Positions 1 to 10,439 are shown, counted from the stretch's first letter. The stretch: DNA of 34,045 nucleotides from Chara braunii (GCA_003427395.1 BFEA01000155.1:1082613-1116657), one strand, 5' to 3'. Notes: a model not told the origin generated them from the letters alone. Translations and numbers: made by a program.

Positions 1-52
1 TCTCTATATATACATATATGTATCTATATCTATATATATATATATATATAGA
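1..52. repeat. TA-rich microsatellite
   Basis: Alternating TA dinucleotides with occasional C, ending near a run of ten or more TA units. Simple sequence, no coding content. Confidence 0.9.
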
Positions 53-750
53 TATCAGGTCGGCGACCTCACAAGGGACAGGTGAGCGAAAATCGGGAAT
101 TGATTCGGTGTTCATTGTAGAAACTAGGTATTGATTCGGGGTTCGCCATGCGCAGCGACGACTACAAGTTGCGAAGGGGATCGAGCGGCTTTATACGAAC
201 GTTATCGTGGCTATGGCGAAGGGTAATCGAGCTGCGGAACGCGGATCGACTATGGTGGACGGAGGTGGAGGGTGGAGAAAAGACATCAGAACACGTCCAC
301 TGATGAAACAACAAAACCGGGAACTGATTCGGGGTTCAACAGAACGCGGCTGCGGCGTTATATCCAGCAGGTACAAACAGGTCATCTGGGAATGTGTTCG
401 GACGTCGGACACAGAATAGGACAACTCAAGTTATATAATTTTACCTTCGTCGTGCGTTGAGCGAGCAACCAACGTCGGATGGATATGGATGTGCGACCAC
501 CGAACCAGCTATGGTGGAGGGATATCGAGCTAGGAAGAGCGAGGAGCGAAGCGAACACAATATGGCAACTGCGGACGGAGCGAAGAGCGAAGAGTGAGCG
601 AGCTATGGCGGAAGGTGGTGGGGGTTGAAGACCAATATCAGAACGCGCGCGGAAGCGATAGCGCGACTTGATCCGTGGAGCGCCAACAAAAGGGATAACT
701 CGAGGGCTGCAACGCCTTTTATACTTTGCTGCAGCAGGCCTCGCGTGGGG
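53..750. other. No gene recognised; locally repeated sequence
   Basis: Open frames here are short, overlapping and unrelated to any family I know. The string ATTGATTCGG or a close variant recurs near 100, 130 and 323, usually followed by GGTTC. The phrase AGCTATGG with a following GGTGG or GAGGG recurs near 250, 510 and 603. This looks like decayed repeat DNA. Confidence 0.6.
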
Positions 751-860
751 ATCAAGGTGGGGCCGAATTGATTCGCATATCGCACCCCTGGGCCCATAAA
801 ACGCCATCAAGGTGGGGCCGAATCGATTCGCGTATCGCACCCCTAGGCCTATAAACGGTA
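751..860. repeat. Tandem duplication, 55-bp period
   Basis: Two adjacent copies begin with ATCAAGGTGGGGCCGAAT at 751 and 806. They differ at a few positions, mostly at C/T or G/A sites (TTGATTCGCATAT against TCGATTCGCGTAT), which fits decay at methylated cytosines. Confidence 0.85.
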
Positions 861-1214
861 AGGGGTACCGAAAATTGTTAGTCGTCGACCAACAATTTTC
901 AACCGCGCAAATGAACGGAGCCACTGATATGCCAGTAGCCCCAAAATCTCCGTCAACTCCGGCGTGGGCAGGTAATGTCATTTTCGCAGTTCTAATCTGG
1001 ACCGTCAATCGGCATGATCCGACGCATGAGGTCAGGCGCAAAAATGTATAAGGTGCGGCAATTCGTTGCGCATCGAGACGGTTCGTTGCGCGCCGAGGCC
1101 AGGCGACGGTTTATTTCCCGCCGAGGCGCGGCGATTCGTTGTGCGTTGAGGTAAAAAACACCGGAAATCTATAAGTTCCGGTGTCGCTGTCATTCGTTGT
1201 GCGCTAAATGTCAA
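861..1214. other. No gene recognised
   Basis: Non-repetitive stretch with GTTCGTTGCGC and CATTCGTTGTGCG variants recurring near 1060, 1080, 1133 and 1191. Short open frames on both strands overlap each other and show no recognisable protein signature. Confidence 0.5.
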
Positions 1215-2690
1215 CGGCGTTGGATATCGATGCGCTTAGCCATGCACCATCGCCATCGATGCGCTTAGCTCATCGCCATCGCCAACGCTCTCCATGCACC
1301 ATCGCCATCGATGCGCTTAGGTCATCGCCATCACGACGCAAAGCTATATCCCCCATCGCAGTCGTCACGCTCGCCTAACCATCGCAGGGCTGACAATCGT
1401 CATCACTCTCATCGCAATGCTGATTGTTGCGCCATCGCAACGCTGGTACCATAGTTGTCATCGCAACGCAGGTTCCATCGCTGCGCCATCGTTATCGCTG
1501 CCATCGCAACGCTGTTTCCATTGTTGCCCCATCTCTCAATCGGTGTGCCATCGCTATCGCTATCGTTGTTCCATCGCTGTGCCATCGCTCTCCACTGGTG
1601 CGCCATCGCTATCGCTGTTCCATCGCTATCGCTGTTCCATCGCTGTGCCATCGCTATCGTTGTTCCATCGATGCGCCATCGCTCTCCACTGGTGCGCCAT
1701 CGCTCTCCACTGCAGCGCTGGTCATCGTTATCGAAGCCCTGGCCAGTGTTATCCCGCCGCAGCGCTGCGCGATTTCTCTCTCCATCGCCACACGATCTCC
1801 CTCCATCGCTGAGTGATCACTATCGATCTCACTCCATCACTGCGCGATCTCTCTCGACCACTGGGCAACCTCCATCCTTGCCCCAGAGGATCTCCATTAC
1901 TCCTGCGCGATCCCGCCATCGCCATTGTATTGTTGTTTCAGGTCGTCGTCGGTGCAGCCACCCATCAAAGTGGAATCGCACGAAACAAGTGACAGGTATG
2001 CTTAACGAAGGTTTAACTCGATGGAACTGATGTTGTGCAATAACAAATCTTGGTCATCGCTGTGCGTTCTCTCTCCATCGCTGCGGCATCGCTAACCATT
2101 GTTGCGCGTCCTCTCTCCATCTCTCTCCACCGATGCACGATCTCTACCGACCTTTCGTCATCCATTGCTGCGGTATTTTTCCTAATTTATCTCTTTCGTC
2201 ATTTATTTCTTTTCATGCGCTATCTTTCCTAATTTATCCCCTTTGTCGTGTATCTCCATCGTTGTGCTATCTTTCCTAATCTATGTCCATCGTCATCTAT
2301 CTGCTTCGGTGCGCCATCTTTCTCCATTGTTGTGCTATCGCTAACCATCCCTACGCCTGTTATCTTCATTGTTGTGCCATGTTTCTCCATCGGTGCGCAA
2401 TCACTCTCTCTCACTACGGCACATCTCCCAATCAATTCGCGATCTCTTTCCCTTCCTGCGCCATCCACCTTCTTCCCCGGAATATACAACACACTTTCAT
2501 TACAGTTGTCTTTAGACTGAAAGATGACCCGAATTCAGTTGTACTGACCGGACGTTGTGTTCGGGGGAAGACTGTGACTCCATCCATCTCTCTTGGTGCG
2601 CCATCTCTCTCATTCGGTGCGCCATCTCTCTCCATGTATTTTCATCGATGCGCCATCTGCCCATCGCTTCGCAATCTTTCTCCATCTTAA
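1215..2690. repeat. Degenerate CCATCGC-type satellite
   Basis: Dominated by variations on CCATCGCTGTGC, CCATCGCTCTCCA and GTTCCATCGC. The first part (1222-1340) has a clearer unit of about 50 bp containing CCATCGATGCGCTTAG, repeated three times. The block at 1430-1830 is the most regular, 1900-2050 is less repetitive, and weaker copies continue to about 2690. Long open frames here in several frames (Ser/His/Arg/Pro-rich) come from the repeat having no stop codons, so I do not annotate them as genes. Confidence 0.85.
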
Positions 2691-2756
2691 AAAATAGTAT
2701 GTCATCTATCCCTATTTCTCTCTTGCGACAATCTGTGGCTTGTACTACACGCAGAA

Positions 2757-3188
2757 CAAGCCGGAAACAACTTGCACTTGTACCCGCAGTTTCGTAATGG
2801 AAACGCTCGTTTAGAAGTGCGAATTCATTCGCTCTTGAACCAACCAACCCCTTAATTTGTTACCATTTAGTCCATAGGTCAGAATTAACTTGCACTTGTA
2901 CCCCCAGTTTCGTAATGAAAATGTCCGTTTGCAAGTGCGAATTTATTCGCTCTTCAACCAACCATCCCCCTAAATTTCTTACTCTTTAGTCCATAAGTCT
3001 CAGTTTCATAGTTGAAATGCTCGTTTGCAAGTGCAAATTTATTCGCTCTTCAACCAACCATCCCCCTAAATTTGTGACTCTTTAGTCCATAAGCCCCAAT
3101 TTCATAATGAAAATGCTCGTTTGCAAGTGCGAATTTATTCGCTCTTCAACCAACCATCCCCCTCAATTTGTTCCTCTTTAGTTGATAA
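2757..3188. repeat. Tandem array, four units of 95-120 bp, each with a palindrome
   Basis: Four units start near 2757, 2879, 2998 and 3093. Each carries the order TTTCRTARTKGAAA, then a 22-nt imperfect palindrome with arms AAGTGCGA and TCGCTCTT, then CAACCAACCATCCCCC, then TTTAGTCCATAAG. The palindromes lie at 2815-2836, 2933-2954, 3029-3050 and 3125-3146. This is the densest cluster of the palindrome family found after the genes between 6.9 and 16.8 kb, and it sits directly upstream of the first gene. Confidence 0.9.
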
Positions 3189-3681
3189 GTCGCGTCTCTT
3201 CTCGGCCCAAAAGAATGAAATCCTTTTGTATTTGCGAGTTAATTCGCCACTGAGTCAACCACGAAGGCAATTTCTTATTGCACGGCGTAATTGAAATGTT
3301 CCTCTGAAGTGTGAATTTTTTGGCACTTGAAATTTCTTGTTGTTTAGTGGATAATACCGAATTGACTCGCACTTGTGTTCGCGCTTGTTCCGACCATGAC
3401 CTCAATTTCTCACTGTACGTTGAATAAGTCTGAATCAGCTCGAAATTTGTACTCTCGCCTGAAAAAGTGCGAGTTTACTCGGACATATCCAAACCACTTG
3501 CACACTGAACGAGTGGGAGAGGAGTCGGACTTGAGATACCACTTGAGGCTCACATCAGGGTCCGACAAAACAATATGGATTCAAATGTTGTTGTTCCACT
3601 GTTTTGTGATAAATATTAGAAATGCGAGTTTGCTCCCTCTTGTTTATTTCCCTGACCTCGTCATACAATGACGTGATTTTC
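3189..3681 (+). other. Noncoding leader upstream of the DUF7869 gene
   Basis: No convincing coding frame. Half-palindromes of the same family occur, for example ACTCGCACTT near 3365 and AAGTGCGAGTTTACTCGGAC at 3465-3484. The stretch ends in a pyrimidine-biased run and a candidate 3' splice site. It may hold the 5' leader exon and intron of the downstream gene; no TATA box is distinguishable. Confidence 0.4.
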
Positions 3682-3692
3682 TTGTTGTACAG
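3682..3692 (+). promoter_or_regulatory. Candidate 3' splice site before gene 1
   Basis: A T-rich run ends in TTGTTGTACAG, 24 bp before the first in-frame ATG at 3717. A TGA at 3669 closes the frame upstream, so the coding exon can begin only after this point. Comparable acceptor-like sites stand before the other six genes. Confidence 0.45.
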
Positions 3693-3716
3693 TTTNCGTG
3701 TGAATCGTCTCTTCAA

Positions 3717-6700
3717 ATGGCTGTCCAATCCGTCCACTGTGTCACGCCACCGCCACCGTCACGACAACACGGAGAAGACGATGTTCGAGAACGTAGTTCT
3801 TGTGACAGCAGCCCGGAAGCTCCCTCTGATCGGCATTGCAGTTTGAAAAGGGAGTTCTTGATGTTGACCCCGACGAATCATTCAGGCTCGTCTACGACGT
3901 CCGCCCGGCATCGTTTTTTTCGCTTTACCGACGTTACCGACGGTCAGCGCGTATCTACAGCGCTAATCCCCGGTAGTGAGGGTGTTCAGGATGTTGAGAC
4001 GTTTTCCGGTGGGTGGATGTTTATGGACACAGATTTCTGTGGTGTGTCCGAAACGACTGGATCAGATCTCGTACAGACAGCGGGTTGACTGTCTGAAAGC
4101 ATTGAAGTTACCCAACCCCTAGCATTTGACTACAGTCGGTCGTTGGTGGACACAGACTTCTGCGGTACGCCCGATAGAAACGGATCTGATCGGGAACAGT
4201 GCAATGCATTTGCTAGAAACGGGTGTGATAGGGACCAGGCAACGGAACGTGCGTGTTGAAGTGCGAAGATAGGTAAGAGAATTGCATGTGAAGCCGGAAA
4301 AGTTGGCTCTCCGTCGATGACAGCCACGAGTGCAATGGAAAATTGGCAGACTGGTTTTGTAGACACAGATTTCTACAGTTCATCGGAATCCTCCCAATCC
4401 GATTTGCCGAGAACCGCTCCCACGGACAGATCAAAATTCCTAGGTGCAGCGCATAGGTCCCCGACTAAAAGCCAACCTTGAATTCCCGAAGCAGTCCTTC
4501 AAGTTTTGTCTCATCCCCTACCTGGAGAAAGGAGAAGATATAATCGGAAAAATAGGCCGGTTAGAAGATTAGAGCATTCGAAGAGGGCCAAAAGTCGATT
4601 GAATGAAACTAACATTGCGCTCGTCCCGACGCACAAATGTTGTAAGAACAAGTGTCTTCGGGTCTTGACCATTGACGATATCAAACCGGTACGCGAAGCC
4701 TATTACGAAATGTCCCTCGAAAGGAGGATCGAGTGGTGGATGCAAACCCTCGACAATTTCACTATCCTCAACGGCGGTCTGGAAAGAGTCCAACCAGTGC
4801 AGTGCAAACGCCGTGTGTGCATCGCCGGTTGGTGCAAAATGATAGGGATATGTCGAAACACATTTCGTCGTTATAGCAAGTGCAAGTCGAACGGAGTCGT
4901 CCGTGACCGTCATGGTCGATGGGGATTGTTGAAACCGAGACCGGAGTATGTGAGCATGCTGGCTCGTGTGACAAGGTTCGTGGAAGAACATGGAGATGCT
5001 ATGCCTAACGAAATGGTTGTGAGGGGGACCTCACAACGACCTAAAGTTAGGCTCCCTGCTTATTTCACGAAGCTCCTTGTATACGAGTCCATCAAGGCGG
5101 ACTTGGAAGCGGCGGGTCAGACCGTCGTTTCGGAGCAAGTCTTCTACTCCATATGGAGGAAGTACTTGTGGCATGCCGACCTTGCCAAGTCCAACTCGTT
5201 CACAAAGTGCGGCGAGTGCGTCCGCCTTAGACAAGCCAGAGATAACGTCTTTCTCCTTCGTGACCGTAGGGATTTCGATGAAAAGCACCGCAAACACCAA
5301 CTAGATCAGGTCGCTCACCGTGCGGATTACACTGACTAGAAACTTCGTTTCATTTTGAACCCGGCGGAATACCTCTGCCTTATAGTGGATGGAATGGATC
5401 AGAAAAAGACAATCATTCCTCACATTGGCATATATAATTACTCCACGGATCATCGACACGACATGATGATGAAAACGAACCTGACCGCGGTCGTAGCTCA
5501 CGACAGGAAACCGACCATTTATGTTTACACGTATTTGCATTTCTATGCGCACGGTTCCGATGGCACCATGACGCACATTATGCGGACTCTATGTGAGTTG
5601 CAGGCGTCGGGACAGAAATGGCCACGCCACCTCCGAATCCAGGCGGACAATTGTTGCAGGGAAAACAAAAACCAATACCTTATGTGTTTGGCCTCTCTTC
5701 TGGTGAAATTCCGGATTTTCGAAGATGTCGAAGTGGGGTTCATGCTCGTTGGTCACACGCATACCGACATAGACGCGACTTTTAGTATTTTCTCGAAAAA
5801 ACTGAAGGACAATGATGCTTACACCATGAAGCAGTTGTTCTCGCTTATCGAGTCGTCGCACAAGATACCGCCGAAGTGCATTGAACTCGATCACATTGTC
5901 GATTGGCGTCGGGTAGTGGATCAATACGTCGACAAAAGCATCGTCGGCGTGTCGAAACCGCATCTCTTCAAATTCTTCATGCGTGACGACAGTCCCGTCA
6001 TGGTGTACAAGAAGTATTGTACCGATGCGGAATGGCTGCCGGAAGGCAGACCAGTTCACTGGTTCCCGGTTGTCGATGGGCAGTATGCAGGCCCTACCTC
6101 CCCTCCACAACCATGTGTTATTCCCCGTGTTGTTAAAGACGATTTTCGGATGGCTCGTGACAGTGTCCAAAAATTTGTGGACGTCCTCGAACAGCATAGA
6201 CACATGTGGCAGACATATAGGAAGGAGGAGGTCGACAAGCGGGAGGATGCTTTGTCTAACTGGAAAGCCATCTTCGTCGAGGCGGACGACATGCTCCAAA
6301 TGCAAAAGAAGAAGGAGACGGAAGAGGGTGAGAAAGAGGATGTCATCGGGGCAGAAGAGCCGGAGATCTACCCTCACACCTTCTGGCCACAATCAGCTGT
6401 GGAGGAAGTTCAAGAAGCCGACCCTCCTTCGCCAGATGGTTCGCTTATATATGTAGGACCGAGGGAGGGCCGTCCAAAAGTGGACTTCGACCCTCGGCGC
6501 CATATAAACGAAGGTGATTTTCTGATTGTTAGGCCGCCTAATGAGGAACTGTCTCAGGGTGTCCTGTTCTGGGTTGGCAGAGCACAGTCTGAGGTTGTGG
6601 ACGACTGTTCCTCACCGCATTTCGGTTGTTTACGTATAAAGTGGTGGGTGCCTACAGGTCACTCGTCCGATCTTCGCGAAAGGTACTCCGGCGCTTGGAC

Positions 6701-6905
6701 GAAGAGGTGGAAATTTTCCACTTCGAACGAGGAACAATGGCAATGCGCCGAAACCGTGGCTTATTCTTGGAGAAGACCTTTTCGCAAAGGGACGGATGAG
6801 AGCAAATTTGTGACAGGCCTTGCAATACCGACATCCGTTTGCGAGAAAGCGCTTGTGGCGTTGGGGGACGGCTGTCTTTCCGGTCCGTCCGACATGCCCG
6901 TTTAG
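3717..6905 (+). pseudogene. DUF7869-type DDE-like transposase-related protein, four in-frame stops
   Basis: One continuous frame of 1063 codons, broken only by TGA at 4086, 4257 and 4479 and TAG at 5337. The N-terminal part is Ser/Thr-rich with three DTDF repeats. From 4482 comes a Cys-rich region (HKCCKNKC; VCIAGWC; FTKCGEC), a pattern I associate with the N-terminal half of DUF7869 proteins. The core (5380-5900) shows VDGMDQ (Asp 5388, 5397), QADNCCRENKN (Asp 5646) and GHTHTDIDATF (Asp 5766, 5772), the acidic signature of the family and resembling an RNase H-fold DDE nuclease. An acidic Glu/Lys-rich linker (6300-6360) leads to a C-terminal domain with GDFLIVRPP, FWVGRA and IKWW, resembling BAH or Tudor chromatin modules. 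The 4506 start in the longest simple ORF is a TTG, so it is not a real start; 3717 is the first ATG of the long frame. Family call is from memory; nuclease activity is inferred. An alternative is a spliced gene whose introns remove the stops. Confidence 0.72.
4014..4410 (+). repeat. Three DTDF peptide repeats in the DUF7869 N-terminal region
   Basis: In the same frame the strings MDTDFCGVSETTGSDL (from 4032), VDTDFCGTPDRNGSDR (from 4146) and VDTDFYSSSESSQSDLP (from 4359) align as three copies. They share a hydrophobic-DTDF core followed about ten residues later by SD. Stops fall between copies, yet all three keep one frame, so they once formed one polypeptide. The function of the repeat is unknown to me. 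Confidence 0.7.
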
Positions 6906-6965
6906 ATAAATACGAACTGATTTGGATTTGGTAGCTACGAACTCCGCTAAGATAATGACGAGACG

Positions 6966-6990
6966 TGAACTGCGAACTAATTCCAGTTTC
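6966..6990. repeat. Degenerate gene-end palindrome after gene 1
   Basis: AACTGCGAACTAATTCCAGTT lies about 60 bp after the TAG at 6903. It keeps the left arm of the family (AACTGCGAA) and a decayed right arm. It is the weakest member of the set. Confidence 0.35.
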
Positions 6991-7002
6991 TTGACCTGCA
7001 GG

Positions 7003-7896
7003 ATGGATGACGACAACATACCATCGTGCGACGTTGTATATGAGACAACGTCCTACGAAACCTCGTCGTACGCGAGCGAGTATTCCTTTTCGATCGAGAA
7101 TGTGGACACGGATCTTATCATCATGAACAAATGCATTTGGGCACAACAAATGCTCAGTCTTGACAACGATTATCTGCATATCGAAGCTGGGGTCGGCCTC
7201 GACGGTTACATTGCACCCGAAACACGTGTTGTTGATGGACAAACTACAATAGTTCGTGATAGAGAATCAAATATGTGGTACCTCTACTGGAGTTTAGAAG
7301 AAGTCTAACTTTTGGAAGTTTCATCCAGTCATAAGGAGAAGATGGACGTCGAGGATATGGTAGATGACTGGGAGTCGCTGCGCTTCGAACAAGAATGGGG
7401 TTGTATGGACGAGCAGCATGCTAAACTTTGCGCATGGTACTGCATCGAGAAGCCGCAGTTGCGTTTTCCTGTGATCATAGACTACCATGGCCTAGTTCGT
7501 CTGTTCAACCGTGGCACCCCTGTGCTGATTCTTTTCACGGCGGCCAAGCTTTGTGGTAAGCAAATGAGAGTTTTCTTCCTTGTGAGGGAAAATTTTCGCA
7601 AGCCCTCGTCCGTTGGTGCTCTCGAGCGCTTCCGTGAACGATTCGAAATAGATCCTTCGCTCGCAAAAGAGTTGAATCAAAGGGTTGACTGTTTGGTGCA
7701 TGCCCAACTTCACTTCCTTTTCGGATTGTGTGACGACATATTATTCACGTTGGAACACAAGGACAACTGCATTGACTACACTCTACGAAAAGTTTCGCAT
7801 CACCGTTCGGGTGTCCAAACATTGGAATTCGTAGGGGGTAGGCGGAGACAGATCTACGACTGTCCTTACTGTGAGGATGGACGCCAGTCGCTATGA
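7003..7896 (+). pseudogene. Unknown protein ending in DCPYC, gene 2, in-frame stop
   Basis: I do not recognise the family. The ATG at 7003 follows a good acceptor (TTCTTGACCTGCAG, AG at 7000-7001), only 98 bp after gene 1. One frame runs to TGA at 7894, interrupted by TAA at 7306-7308. Gene 3 reads through the homologous position, so the stop is a lesion and not a gene boundary. Shared landmarks with gene 3 are DTDLII followed by IW, DNDYLHIE, a WYLY motif just before the stop, KLCAWYC, PVIIDYHG, NRGTPV, FLVRENF, RVDCLVHAQLH and the terminal DCPYCEDG. The CPYC close to the end could be a CxxC metal or redox site, but no partner pair is obvious. The protein would be about 297 residues, cytoplasmic or nuclear, without signal peptide or membrane segment. 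Confidence 0.6.
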
Positions 7897-7914
7897 CCTG
7901 CTATGTGAGACAAT

Positions 7915-7937
7915 TCCGAGTTGGTTCGCACTTTGCT
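7915..7937. repeat. Half-palindrome after gene 2
   Basis: CCGAGTTGGTTCGCACTT stands about 20 bp after the TGA of gene 2. The right arm TTCGCACTT is intact while the left arm is reduced to CGAGTT. Confidence 0.5.
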
Positions 7938-8059
7938 GCTGTACTCATAGGACGACCTCGTCGTTCATCGACGCCATCGTTGCAGGACTTGCGTTGATTA
8001 AGAGAGTAGTCTGACCGTTCCACATGAACGACGTGTTGGAGATGAGTCGAAGTTGAGCG

Positions 8060-8280
8060 GCGGTTGCAGGACTTGCGCTCAGTTGTGAAGTGCGAATCTA
8101 CTCTCACTTATTTTCTAATCGTCGGCGACTTTTGTAGGACTTGCGCTGATTTGCAAAGTGCGAATCTACTCTCAGTTATCGACCCACATGAATGACGTAT
8201 ATAAAATAAGTCGGCATTAGACGGCGGTTAAAAAACTTGCGCTCTCTTGCGATGTGCGAACCAATTACCAATTATCGAAC
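8060..8280. repeat. Three tandem units with gene-end palindromes
   Basis: Three units each have a purine-rich GCGGTT or TTTGT lead, ACTTGCGCT, then the palindrome. Palindromes are at 8088-8109 (AAGTGCGAATC, then TACTCTCACTT), 8156-8177, and a decayed one near 8251. Period is about 68 bp, then about 95 bp. They lie between genes 2 and 3 and contain no coding frame worth annotating. Confidence 0.75.
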
Positions 8281-8373
8281 CCTTTCGTGTATATAAATCC
8301 CCGGAATGTTTTGCTTATGCACTTGCGAGAATCGCAACTGACGCGCTTCCTTGCGTTTTTCCGCTGATATAGA

Positions 8374-9274
8374 ATGGATATCGGGACTTCGTCGCAGAGT
8401 AGGAAGTCCTCAGCGCTGGATGTCGATCTAATCATTTTGTCGAAGAACATTTGGGAAGACATTGGACGCTCTGTTCTGGACCGTGACTACCTGCACCTCG
8501 AAGATGATCTTGCCCCGGACGGGGAAATCCCTTTCGTGGCAATGTGCGGAAGAAGGACAACTTCGGATTTGCCGTGATGTAGGGTCGAACTTTTGGTACC
8601 TGTACACTCTGATGAAGGATGTACAGGCATACCCTATCAGGTTGGAGTCAGTTCTGAAGAGGGAACCCGTTGAAGAAGAACCCGTCCAAACTTCTAAGAT
8701 GGTTGAAGCATGGCACATTTTATGTGAGAAACTTAAGTGGGCTCTGTTGGACAAGTTGCATCAAAAACTGTGTGCCTGGTTTTGCCTCGGCCAACCGACG
8801 AAGTCGGCGCCGGTGATCATAGACTACTTCGGTCGAGCGAGGGTGTGTAATCGAGGTACCACCGTCGTGACGCTCTTCACTGCCGTGAAGGTGAACGGTC
8901 GACGAATGAGAGCTCTTTTTCTCGCAAGGGAGGAATTTCACGGTGTCAAGCTCACTTCTTTTCAAGCGTTTCACACATCCGGCCCTACTGGTTCCCTTGC
9001 ACGGTTCAAAAACAGGCTCGCCATAGATCAAGCACTCAAAGATGAGTTGCATTTGCGGGTCGACTGTTTGGTGNACCAACAACTTCACTACCTCTTCGAT
9101 AGCTGCGACNNAATAAATTTCACAGTCGAACACNGGGACAACGAATTGCGATTTGTTTACCGNCATCTAGATTATTCAGCCTCCGGACCTCAGGAAGTGA
9201 CTCTGCGCAANGGGAAGACGAGATATGTGTGCGACTGCCCTTACTGCGATGCTGGATATCTACATTTTCACTAG
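8374..9274 (+). pseudogene. Unknown protein ending in DCPYC, gene 3, frameshift
   Basis: This is a paralogue of gene 2. The ATG at 8374 follows TTTTTCCGCTGATATAG (AG at 8371-8372). The first frame gives DVDLIILSKNIW and RDYLHLEDDLAPDG, then the coding signal moves to the next frame near 8545-8560, where CRDVGSNFWYLY resumes the alignment with gene 2. One extra base (or two missing) explains this. The rest keeps KLCAWFC, PVIIDYFG, NRGTTV, FLAREEF, RVDCLV and DCPYCDAG, with a short insertion (KLTSFQAFHTSG) absent from gene 2. Six ambiguous bases (9074, 9110, 9111, 9134, 9163, 9211) show poor sequence quality here, so the frameshift could be an assembly error. Intact length would be about 300 residues. 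Function unknown. Confidence 0.6.
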
Positions 9275-9308
9275 CGACGTTCTGAATTAGTTGCTTCGTG
9301 TTTTCTCT

Positions 9309-9328
9309 AGTGCGATTAGACTCGCACT
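9309..9328. repeat. Gene-end palindrome after gene 3
   Basis: AGTGCGA, a six-base loop TTAGAC, then TCGCACT: a perfect 7-bp stem, 35 bp after the TAG of gene 3. A second half-site (ACGAGTTCATTCGCACTT) lies at 9437-9454, before gene 4. Confidence 0.8.
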
Positions 9329-9537
9329 ATGCTTACAGCCCGTTGAATTTCATGTTCGCCCCCGTACTTATCTTTCGTTCATCATGCCCCCTCCCCTTCG
9401 GTATACCCCGTTGCATGACAAACTGTCAATCTAATTACGAGTTCATTCGCACTTTGCCAACATCACACGGTCTCAACTTCGCTGTTTACTCACCTCTCTG
9501 TATATGACAAGGGCGCTGTTCTCTTTTCTGATGCAGG

Positions 9538-10215
9538 ATGTCGTCTGGAAGTTTCAGTGGGACGGTGGTTGTCAGAGACCTCGGCTACTGCGAAAGTCTG
9601 CGAAGTGTAGTTGTTGCCGCAGCTGAGAACATTTATCGGTTAGAGTGGTTTGGCAACATTGGGCTTCCCAGATACCGCTACCTTCCGGTCCCCGAAGACG
9701 TTCGCGCTCGTGTCCAGCCGTTTGTTTCGCCCCCGCCTACCCCAGCTTTTCAGCACATTGTGATGGTCACGCTACGTGACAGGCCCGTCTTCATAATTGA
9801 TTTCTACATTGCGTCCGAAGGGGAGTTGAAAGGTTGTTTGTATTATTCATACGTAACCAGCACAGCTTTCGATAGAATGCCAAAAGGTTGTGAGCCTGCC
9901 ATTACGTTTTTCTTATCGATTTTCATCATGCATATCACCTCGTGCTTGGATGAAGAACTATTCCTTGTATCCGGCGTGAGAGAAGATGATGACAGTCCCC
10001 CGTTCTGGGGAGACCGTTGTCCGCTCCAAATCCGTTACTGGAGCAATTTAAATCGAGTTTTAAGAGATTTACTCATGCGTGACTTGTCGAATATCGAAGC
10101 AGATCTTATGGCCCGAATTCCCGAACGAAGTCCTTTTAATCGAGTTCAACATAGACGAGCGCAACGACGACAATCGCGGGAGGCCACTCGAAGACTGAAC
10201 ATGCTGCTACCATGA
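9538..10215 (+). CDS. Uncharacterised protein, gene 4 (225 aa)
   Basis: Intact frame from ATG 9538 to TGA 10213. The start directly follows a strong acceptor (TTCTCTTTTCTGATGCAG, AG at 9535-9536), so the first coding exon probably begins with the ATG. I do not recognise the family. The N-terminal half has RDLGYCESL and RLEWFGNIGLPRYRYLPVPED, followed by a Pro-rich PPPTPAF. The middle is beta-like and hydrophobic (QHIVMVTLRDRPVFIIDFYI; AITFFLSIFIMHITSCL). The last 35 residues are strongly basic (RVQHRRAQRRQSREATRRL), which could bind nucleic acid or serve nuclear import. FFLSIFIMHI is too short and too flanked by charge to call a membrane segment. It shares the acceptor-CDS-palindrome plan of its neighbours. 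Confidence 0.6.
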   Translation: MSSGSFSGTVVVRDLGYCESLRSVVVAAAENIYRLEWFGNIGLPRYRYLPVPEDVRARVQPFVSPPPTPAFQHIVMVTLRDRPVFIIDFYIASEGELKGCLYYSYVTSTAFDRMPKGCEPAITFFLSIFIMHITSCLDEELFLVSGVREDDDSPPFWGDRCPLQIRYWSNLNRVLRDLLMRDLSNIEADLMARIPERSPFNRVQHRRAQRRQSREATRRLNMLLP

Positions 10216-10265
10216 AGATCGTACTAACTCTTCTCACTCGACGCATGTTACGAAGATACTCATCG

Positions 10266-10292
10266 TCTTATATGCGAATAGACTCTCATTTA
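10266..10292. repeat. Gene-end palindrome after gene 4 (degenerate)
   Basis: TATGCGAATAGACTCTCATTTA lies about 55 bp after the TGA of gene 4. It retains TGCGAAT on the left and CTCTCATTT on the right, the same variant seen at 8088. Confidence 0.5.
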
Positions 10293-10439
10293 TCACCTCA
10301 CTCCTTTTGCAGTGGGTCTGACCCTATCACGTTGTGGACATCATGTCGGGCTTGGATGAGCTTCTGTCTGGGACTTGTGTATGCAGGTGAACATCGTGTC
10401 GAGTTCGGATGACCTTTTGTCTAATGCAGGACTTCGGCA

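Noticed and set aside
382-1041. 219-codon minus-strand frame
   Set aside because: Crosses the 55-bp tandem duplication and local repeats, has no recognisable domain, and competes with equally open frames on the other strand.
1409-2030. Long overlapping open frames (up to 191 codons) in the CCATCGC satellite
   Set aside because: Open in several frames and both strands because the repeat lacks stops; Ser/His/Arg/Pro composition follows the repeat.
7303-7328. A 26-bp intron (GTCTAAC to CATCCAG) that would remove the TAA in gene 2
   Set aside because: Far below plausible intron length, and 26 is not a multiple of three, so removal would break the frame that continues downstream.
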